64,000 nucleotides of DNA from Corynebacterium liangguodongii. Lineage in GTDB: Bacteria; Actinomycetota; Actinomycetes; Mycobacteriales; Mycobacteriaceae. Below, one piece after another: positions 57,849 to 64,000 of this stretch; the first letter of the stretch is position 1, and each line of letters opens with the position of its first letter. The DNA lies in the NCBI RefSeq assembly GCF_003070865.1, contig NZ_CP026948.1, positions 2,046,001 through 2,110,000 of the forward strand. Reading direction: 5' to 3'. The translations under genes were made by a program, and so were the position numbers. The notes below the pieces were generated by a model, which saw only the letters and a list, made by a program, of their open reading frames with translations, did no database searches and was not told the DNA's origin.

Positions 57849-59530
57849 GATGCACTCTCCTTGTGCGTAGAGGTCTTTTTCGGATGGACGAGCGGCAGGT
57901 TCTTGCGCAGCCGACGCGCCAGCGCGTCGCGTAAGCCGCCCGCGCTCAGCACGATGGGCTTATCTCCCTCGTTGCGGGGAGGGACCACCCTGCCGGCCAG
58001 CGCCTTCGGACCAGCACCGGCGACCAGCTCGTCCGCCTGGAGCTTCGCCTCCGCCAAGACGACTTGCTGCCAGCGCTCTGCCGATTCATCTAGGTTCTCC
58101 CAGTTCATTGCGGCGAGCCACTGGTTGAACTGCGGCTCGAGGCGAGCCAAGAAGCGATCCGCTGCGTCGGAGCCGAAGACATATTCTCCGCCGGCCGCAA
58201 CGTATAGCTGCCCGGCGAACCACCCAATGCTCTCGGCAGCGTCCGTCGTCGCTGTGGCGGCGCTGCGGGCCGTCGAACGTGCTTCTTTGGCCAGCTCGTC
58301 GTCCTCGAAGAAGACGACGGGAAGGTTAATGCTTGCACTCACCACTGTCTCGACGACAGAGGCGTTCGACCCGTACCCCATGGACACAATGCGAAGATTA
58401 AGAACGTCTCTTTCAATGGTCCCCTCTCTCGCAAGGTCCCCAAGGTTCTCCAGCGTTTTCGGCCGGATGGGTGCCCTAGTCTTGTCATCGAATCCAGGGT
58501 CGGATTGAGTTGCGATGAGCGGATCCAGCGAGCGCCACATCGTTCGGGAACGATCGTACTGCTGAGCAAAATAGGCTGAATTATTTTCAGTCGATTTGTT
58601 CTTGCTGAACCTGTAGGGCGTCATTGGGTCACCGAAGACGTTTTTCCCAGCGCCAACAATTCGCTCACCCGTCGTAAGTAGACAAGCCGTGACTCTTCCG
58701 TCGTTGGGGAAAAGACGTACACGCCGTGCCTGCCACGTAGCCAAGTCCGCCGACCCCTTCGGGACAGCTTCCTCGCGCCCTGCAGACGTGTCCGGTTCGC
58801 GCTCCCAGACGGGATGATCGTCGTCGTTTCCGGCGAAAACGGCCTCCTTTGTGGTGTTAAAAAGAAGGGTCTCGAGGAGCGTGGGACGCAGTACCACCGT
58901 CCCACCCGTTTGCCCTGTCCAACCAGGTCCTTTCGAATTCACGTTTCCCCTGATGACACGGGGGTCCCCGACGGCCCCAGTCTTGTTGCCGGCGTGGTCG
59001 TATGCCTGGGTGTGAATAAGCCACCTCGCGGCTTCTGCGAAAGTGAGCGATTCTCGTGCCTCTCCGGCGCGCAGCGCAAAGTGGTCCTGCGCCAGCTCTG
59101 GCACAATGCGCGATATCGGGCTCGTTTCCCCACTCTCCGTATGCAGATCCGCAACCTGCATAAAGGGGGCCACCGGGTCGAAAAGCTCGAACCTATCGCG
59201 GTATTTCTCCAGGTACTCCAGGACCGCGTCGTCGCGGCCGTCCTTCGCAAGCCGCTGCCTGGTCTGGGCGAACCACTCGTTCCACTCGAAATCGTCCCTG
59301 CCCTTCCTGGTAGCCAGCTGCGGGGCGAGCGCGTCGTGGTGGGCGCGCCAGAAGATGGCCAGCAGGACGCGCAACAGCGCGTAGTCCTGGGTGGGGGAAT
59401 CGCCGACGATCGAGACCGCCTGGACGGATCCGTCGAAAAGCGAGCGTATTCCCACCGTGTGGGGCGTTCCCACCGTGTCGTGCACGATAATCCACGGGTC
59501 ATCAACCAAGTTGAATTGCGCTTCTTCCAA
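57845..59530 (-). CDS. cse1: Cascade large subunit Cse1 (CasA, Cas8e)
   Basis: A 561-aa Cas8e from the proposed TTG 59530 (LEEAQFNLVDDPWIIVHDTVG). The TTG is supported by a strong AAAGGAGGA 8 nt upstream and by the usual CasA N-terminus right after it. The frame is open upstream to GTG 59629, which would add 33 residues with a very basic stretch (KKKSRKRKE) that is really the ribosome-binding site region translated. Cse1 recognises the PAM and recruits Cas3. The four-helix C-terminal bundle starts near residue 370. Confidence 0.92.
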   Translation of the reverse strand: MEEAQFNLVDDPWIIVHDTVGTPHTVGIRSLFDGSVQAVSIVGDSPTQDYALLRVLLAIFWRAHHDALAPQLATRKGRDDFEWNEWFAQTRQRLAKDGRDDAVLEYLEKYRDRFELFDPVAPFMQVADLHTESGETSPISRIVPELAQDHFALRAGEARESLTFAEAARWLIHTQAYDHAGNKTGAVGDPRVIRGNVNSKGPGWTGQTGGTVVLRPTLLETLLFNTTKEAVFAGNDDDHPVWEREPDTSAGREEAVPKGSADLATWQARRVRLFPNDGRVTACLLTTGERIVGAGKNVFGDPMTPYRFSKNKSTENNSAYFAQQYDRSRTMWRSLDPLIATQSDPGFDDKTRAPIRPKTLENLGDLAREGTIERDVLNLRIVSMGYGSNASVVETVVSASINLPVVFFEDDELAKEARSTARSAATATTDAAESIGWFAGQLYVAAGGEYVFGSDAADRFLARLEPQFNQWLAAMNWENLDESAERWQQVVLAEAKLQADELVAGAGPKALAGRVVPPRNEGDKPIVLSAGGLRDALARRLRKNLPLVHPKKTSTHKESAS

Positions 59531-59621
59531 GCTCTGGTCCTCCTTTCTTTTTCTTGATTTTTTCTTGCCGTGTGCTTGCTCCCGCCTTTTGAATGGCGGT
59601 GCTTGCACCATACACGAGCTC

Positions 59622-62402
59622 CTAGACACTTTTCAGCGAATCATCGCTCGCAATTTCGATTCCAAGCTCGTCCGTGTAGCGCAAAGTGAAGCGCCCGAGC
59701 GTGATCTCACCGTCCGGATCAAGCGGCAATGCGAGCTGTCCCTTCAGCAGGTTGCTCTCCCGCCACCCCACCGGGGTGAGCTCCTCTAGGCCGCCCACTA
59801 CCGCCTCGAAGTCGCGGTTAAACCTGGTCACGCGGGCCGGAAGGCGGACCGTACTCGAACTTAAGTGGCGGGCAACGGGATAGGAAGGTTCCTCGCTCTC
59901 AACGAGAGCGCCGAAATTTCCGCCGCAGGCGTAGTAGACATCGCTCCCCTCTCCGCTCCTGCGTATTGGAATGACCTCCACGGTGGGTTCGGCATCGCGC
60001 ACCTGGGCGTTCCCCTTTTCCTCGCAGTCAAGCTCAGCTAACTCTGAATTCGGAAGAGAGAAAATGTCGGAAAAGTACTTTGTATCTTCCGGCTCTGGAA
60101 TCATGAACGTTGCCGCTCGTCCGTGCGCAGTGGAGACGCGCTGGTCGTCCTCGCGCATTGCCTCCTCCCATGCGTCCCGCCACTCGGAAGGGATCTCCGG
60201 GCCGTCGGAGTACACGGTACGAACTAGCCCAGCGATGTCGTCGGGGCGTCGGAACGTTTCGGGAAGGTTGGCCAGCGTTGCCAGGAGAAGCTTGCGGCCG
60301 TATACGGCAGCCGCCCCGGAATTGAACTGCGGGACCGGACCTCGCTTTACCACGCCGCGGATCAAGACCTGCGGGTTAAGCAGTTTCGCCGGTCGGTCGG
60401 AGTCTGGGCGCTTGTGCCTGTGCAGGCGCCCGATGCGCTGCACAATAAGATCCATCGGCGCGATGTCGGTGATGAGCACGTCGGCGTCGATATCGAGGCT
60501 TTGCTCGGCGACCTGCGTGGCCACGACGATGCGCAGATGCGGCCTGCCCGAGCCGCGGTGACTCGTAGGGCCCAGCGCTGCGCGGAGCGCGTCCTCCTTG
60601 GCCACACGTTGCAACGCCATGAAACCTGCGTGGTGTAGCTCCACGTCCTGCGGGTAGCGTTCCTTAAACTTGCGGTAGGTTTCCTGGGCACGCTCGATGG
60701 TGTTGGCGATGATGAGCACGCACCCGCCGTCCACGAGTAATCCCTCAAGCTCAGCCACGAGTTCGCTTAGGGAATCGGGAATGATCCGCACTCGCGCCGC
60801 AAGATTCGTGGGCGCAGGCTCCACCGGGATCACCCGCGCGGAGTCTTCCGTTGCCACGGTGATGAGGGGGTAGGCGGCGTCGGGAACCTCGGGGAGCGGT
60901 ACCTCCGTGTAAGCGCGAGCCAACGCTTGACGACGACTCGGTGGCAGCGTCGCCGACATGATGATAACGCTCGCCCCATAGTACGACAGCCAGCGAATGG
61001 TCCGCTCAAGGTAGTCCGACGTGTAGGTGTCGAAGGCGTGCACCTCGTCGAAAATCACGACTTTCCCCGCCAGCGCCACGTGTCGCAGCATGGAGTAGCG
61101 CTGCCGCAACGCCATCATCAAGACCTGGTCGATTGTGCCCACGACAATGTTGGATAAGAGCCCGCGGCGGCGTCCACTCATCCACGTGCTGGCCACCACG
61201 CTGCCGGCGTCCCCGTGATCGCGCCCGACGCCGTAATAGCGCAAGTGCCTAAAAGGCTCGGAGAGCTGATTCTTCGAGTGCGCGAGGTAGAGAGACGAGA
61301 CCTCACCGCCCTCTGTCAACCGCGCCGCCCAGTCCATCACGCGCTCGAGCAGTCCGTTCGCCGTCGCCATTGTTGGTGCGGCGAAGTAGATGCCCTGCGC
61401 GCGGATCCCCATCGCTTCCGTCGCTGCGAGAGCGGCCTCGGTCTTCCCCGCCCCGGTCTCCGCCTCGAGAATTACTATTGCGGGCCCGTCCAGTGCAGCG
61501 GCTGCGCGGTAGAGTTCGCGCTGCACCGTGCGGGGAGAAAAGCCGAAGGACCGGTTGAAGATTTGGTCCGCCGACTCGCGTAGGCCACGAAACGCAATGG
61601 GGCCTGTGAGGTCGGTGAGCTCGAGGCCGCGACGCAGGCGCTCGACCTGGGAAGCATCTACCACCATCGGGAAGGCATCCTGATCGGAGGCAATCCAGTC
61701 CGCCATGACCACGAGGCCGGTGAGCAGCTGCAGGACGGGCACCCTGATGCGTCGTGCGGCGCTCCCGCACGCCCGCTCTAGCGCAGGTTCCACGCCTGTT
61801 AGCTCCGCCATCGCCCCAATAAGCTCCTCGTGCACATCCTTCCACGGCCGGGGGTACCTGTCTAAGGCGCATTTCTCGGTGCTGAGGTCACCTGAGGATG
61901 CAACGCCGTGGTGGGCGTCGACAACCTGGCTCAACCGCGGATCGCACCCGTGCGCGGAAAGCCAATTGCCGACGATGATCCCGGAGGCCACGCCGTGTGG
62001 GAACGTGCGTAACTCGCGCTCTTTCACGTTCATCTCACCCGGAAGTCCCGCGTCGCGCACAGCCGAGAAAAGAGCCTCGAACTCGGCACGGAAGCCCTGG
62101 CACTGAAAGGTGACCGTGGCCTTCCCAACGTCATGAACACCCGCCAAGAAGATGTAGATCGCGCGGACGTCGCCCTCGGGTACCCGCAGCTTGTCCGCGA
62201 ACCACCTTTTCATCGTGTCCGGTACCCACAGATCGTAGACCGCCGCAGCTGCGCAGGCCGTGTCCAGCAAATGTTGGGGAAGGGTCAAGTGTCCGGTCTC
62301 GTCGCCGGATTTCGCCCACAGGGCGCGAGCCTGAGGCGAACGGTCATTCACCCAGTCCTGGGCGGTAGCGGCGAATTCGACGGTGGAAGATGGTAGCTTC
62401 AT
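59622..62402 (-). CDS. cas3: CRISPR helicase-nuclease Cas3
   Basis: A 926-aa Cas3. The N-terminal HD nuclease domain shows His44, HD at 90-91 (GVHDVGKATVTFQ) and VDAHHGVA. The SF2 helicase follows with Walker A EAETGAGKTEAAL, the DEVH box VIFDEVHAFDTY, motif III MSATLP and VVATQVAEQSLDID. It degrades the target after Cascade binding. ATG 62402 with GAGGAG upstream gives MKLPSSTVEFAATAQDW; the longer frame (start 62534) is rejected. First gene of the eight-gene operon. Confidence 0.96.
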   Translation of the reverse strand: MKLPSSTVEFAATAQDWVNDRSPQARALWAKSGDETGHLTLPQHLLDTACAAAAVYDLWVPDTMKRWFADKLRVPEGDVRAIYIFLAGVHDVGKATVTFQCQGFRAEFEALFSAVRDAGLPGEMNVKERELRTFPHGVASGIIVGNWLSAHGCDPRLSQVVDAHHGVASSGDLSTEKCALDRYPRPWKDVHEELIGAMAELTGVEPALERACGSAARRIRVPVLQLLTGLVVMADWIASDQDAFPMVVDASQVERLRRGLELTDLTGPIAFRGLRESADQIFNRSFGFSPRTVQRELYRAAAALDGPAIVILEAETGAGKTEAALAATEAMGIRAQGIYFAAPTMATANGLLERVMDWAARLTEGGEVSSLYLAHSKNQLSEPFRHLRYYGVGRDHGDAGSVVASTWMSGRRRGLLSNIVVGTIDQVLMMALRQRYSMLRHVALAGKVVIFDEVHAFDTYTSDYLERTIRWLSYYGASVIIMSATLPPSRRQALARAYTEVPLPEVPDAAYPLITVATEDSARVIPVEPAPTNLAARVRIIPDSLSELVAELEGLLVDGGCVLIIANTIERAQETYRKFKERYPQDVELHHAGFMALQRVAKEDALRAALGPTSHRGSGRPHLRIVVATQVAEQSLDIDADVLITDIAPMDLIVQRIGRLHRHKRPDSDRPAKLLNPQVLIRGVVKRGPVPQFNSGAAAVYGRKLLLATLANLPETFRRPDDIAGLVRTVYSDGPEIPSEWRDAWEEAMREDDQRVSTAHGRAATFMIPEPEDTKYFSDIFSLPNSELAELDCEEKGNAQVRDAEPTVEVIPIRRSGEGSDVYYACGGNFGALVESEEPSYPVARHLSSSTVRLPARVTRFNRDFEAVVGGLEELTPVGWRESNLLKGQLALPLDPDGEITLGRFTLRYTDELGIEIASDDSLKSV

Positions 62403-62469
62403 CGTGCTCCTCAATGGGGTGTGAAGTTTGACGCGCGTGCAGCGCTCGCTGGTCATAGACTGAGCACAG

Positions 62470-62949
62470 CTAGAAGGATCGTAATATCGGCGCGAGGGAG
62501 ATCCGCATACTTTCGCTGATTTTCTTAGCGGCATTACCCATCCTGGGCAACGCCAAATCAGCCGTCTGCCTCCACCCTAGCTTCCTCCACTCCCACAAAC
62601 TCCGCACATTACCGGCACAAATCACACCATCTTTCGCGCGGGTGTTAGCCGTCACCAGTGTATCAAGTTCGACGTAGTCTAATGGCAGAATAGCTTCTCC
62701 CCAGGCTGAGAGCGTGAGTTCGATTCTCGTCGTCGACTCCAATCGGAGGACCCGTTCGGATGCGCACCATCCGAACGAGACTATTGCTTGTAGCACGGGT
62801 TCTCCGGGGCCGTCAGCTTTTCGAGCCATGTCTCTGGGTGCCATGTGGCGCTCCGCGACGGACCCGAGATGCCAAACGCAACCTCTTTCGTACCGTATCA
62901 ACTGCAGAACTATCACAATGGCGGACACAATCTCCGTCTGGATCGACAT
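62470..62949 (-). CDS. Hypothetical protein upstream of cas3
   Basis: A 159-aa product with a short hydrophobic N-terminus (SIQTEIVSAIVIVLQLIRYE) and no recognisable domain. The C-terminal half (LPLDYVELDTLVTANTRAKDGVICAGNVRSLWEWRK) looks protein-like. GC content is lower than in the cas genes. It lies on the same strand, 67 nt before the cas3 start, and could share or carry the cas promoter. No convincing ribosome-binding site is seen, so the start and even the gene are uncertain. Confidence 0.4.
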   Translation of the reverse strand: MSIQTEIVSAIVIVLQLIRYERGCVWHLGSVAERHMAPRDMARKADGPGEPVLQAIVSFGWCASERVLRLESTTRIELTLSAWGEAILPLDYVELDTLVTANTRAKDGVICAGNVRSLWEWRKLGWRQTADLALPRMGNAAKKISESMRISLAPILRSF

Positions 62950-63197
62950 CAGCGCTTTTGAGGCTCACGAATACATCGATAAAACCTGCGCCTTCTAGCT
63001 TCGATTCCCACTGTTCGTCGGAAACGTTCCAGGTTGCGATGCCTTCCTCGTCGTAAGCGCGTAAGCGATGGAGTTACCGAATGCTTGGCATACTTGCACA
63101 TCTCCTGTTCCGCGGTGCTCGCTCCCCAGCCCGATTGCCGTCCGTGCCGTGCCCCGCGGCGCGGGCAAGCGGGAAAAGTGCTCGTAGGCTGAGTGTT

Positions 63198-64000
63198 ATG
63201 AGGCTCACCTACCTGGAATTTGCGGCCATGATCGCCGGGGGCTTCGCCGCGAAATAGCGTCCCTCCCGAAATTCCCCTTCAACGATCCGGTCTCTTCACC
63301 CGACGCACCCCACCCCAGTGCAATACGTGCACGGTTTCACGCTCTACGCGGTAAGCCTCACGTCCAACTCCCGGTGTCTGCGGCACCACAGTTACTGGAC
63401 GTGGGGTTGGGACTACGGGGGTCGCCGGTCGCGCAGGCCTGACCGGGCTAATCCCTTTGCTGTACGGGCTGGGCGACCTAAACGACCTGGTCGTCGAACT
63501 TGCGCAGAAAGTGGAGAAGGTGAACGTTGCCACAGACTTTGACAATGCGGGCATCATCGCGCACTCGCAAAGGGGTCTGCTTACACGGCTCTGCATCGGC
63601 ACGGGTATGGCTGAATACGTGCGCCGCTTCGTGGCCATCCGACACCGACCCCAGCGGGCTGGCCGAGCGGCTCGAGCCCCTCATAGCCCGGCCGCCCAGA
63701 CTGGCCAAGGCGTTTGCCGGAGTCGGGGCGCTGCAGCATTTGGCGCTCTACCTTCGTTGATGACAACCCGAACATCAAGGTCTCGGATCCGCACCTCGTG
63801 TACGCTTCGATCTACACATCCGGCCGACCGCACCGTCACCTCCTCCAACGCGTCAATCCTGGAAAGCATCGACACCACCACCGACGTGGTGAACATCAAC
63901 CTGGATGAGGCGTACCCCCTCCCCTTTCCGCCGGTGAGCCACATCCAGCTCACACGGGACCCGCACGTCGCTGAGCTTACGCGGCACCCGCCGCGATCAA
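63198..64000 (+). pseudogene. Secreted lipase pseudogene (continues past window edge)
   Basis: ATG 63198 follows TAGGCT by 7 nt (leaderless promoter pattern), but the frame stops after 19 codons. Past it, lipase-like segments appear in successive frames: YVHGF; GWDYG then, after an extra G near 63420, VAGRAGLTGLIPLLYGLGDLN; VEKVNVATDF; IIAHSQRGLLTR (nucleophile elbow with Arg for Gly); LAERLEPLIARP...AFAGVGALQHL; STFVDDNPNIKVSDPHLVYASIYTS; ADRTVTSSNASILES; and PPVSHIQLTRDPHVAEL. At least four frameshifts or stops rule out an active product. The closest relatives I know are secreted corynebacterial triacylglycerol lipases. Confidence 0.8.

Overview
The window is high-GC DNA whose gene content and order point to a Corynebacterium or close relative. 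The evidence is the fpr2/cysIXHDNYZ sulfur cluster in its corynebacterial order with TAGAC-N6-GTCTA (McbR-type) boxes, an HspR/HAIR-controlled dnaK-grpE-dnaJ-hspR and clpB regulon with GGAA-N19-GTT (SigH-type) promoters, an ArsR/Acr3/ArsC set with corynebacterial cysteine spacing, a DUF1707 protein, AlaT and a quinone-dependent pyruvate dehydrogenase. Many start codons lie 7-9 nt after a -10-like hexamer, as expected for leaderless mRNAs in this group.

Layout. 1-3900: the 5' part of pyrE, a membrane-anchored unknown, a rhodanese-like protein whose active-site Cys is Ser, a DUF4265 protein, and an AAA+/DUF4143 ATPase behind a long palindrome. 3902-8003: clpB and a GltS-type symporter. 8089-14103: a degenerate flavohaemoglobin-like protein, a nitrilase-family hydrolase, a small protein overlapping a DUF1023-type hydrolase, pyruvate:quinone oxidoreductase and a membrane protein. 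14215-18664: hspR, dnaJ, grpE and dnaK with a complex control region. 18701-24923: secreted and membrane proteins, a DJ-1/PfpI protein, a secreted lipase and the divergent arsR / arsB-arsC locus. 24920-33194: assimilatory sulfate reduction, with fpr2 divergent from the cys operon. 33202-34836: pyrG.

34837-37850 is a decayed, partly low-GC island. It holds a serine-recombinase pseudogene, a two-gene unit (small membrane protein plus secreted DUF6973 protein) and an IS3-family remnant. 37941-45701: a heterodimeric ABC exporter, a DUF1707 protein, alaT, a 3-hydroxyacyl-CoA dehydrogenase and a frameshifted membrane protein.

46209-62402 is a complete type I-E CRISPR-Cas locus. The array has about 117 repeats and is read on the minus strand from a 60-bp leader next to cas2. 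The operon cas3-cse1-cse2-cas7-cas5-cas6-cas1-cas2 is tightly coupled. The array shows a tandem duplication of six units, two further duplicated spacers, and at least three pairs of diverged but homologous spacers, which suggests repeated sampling of related invaders. The window ends with a small unknown gene and a lipase pseudogene cut by the edge.

No rRNA, tRNA or intact insertion sequence was recognised.
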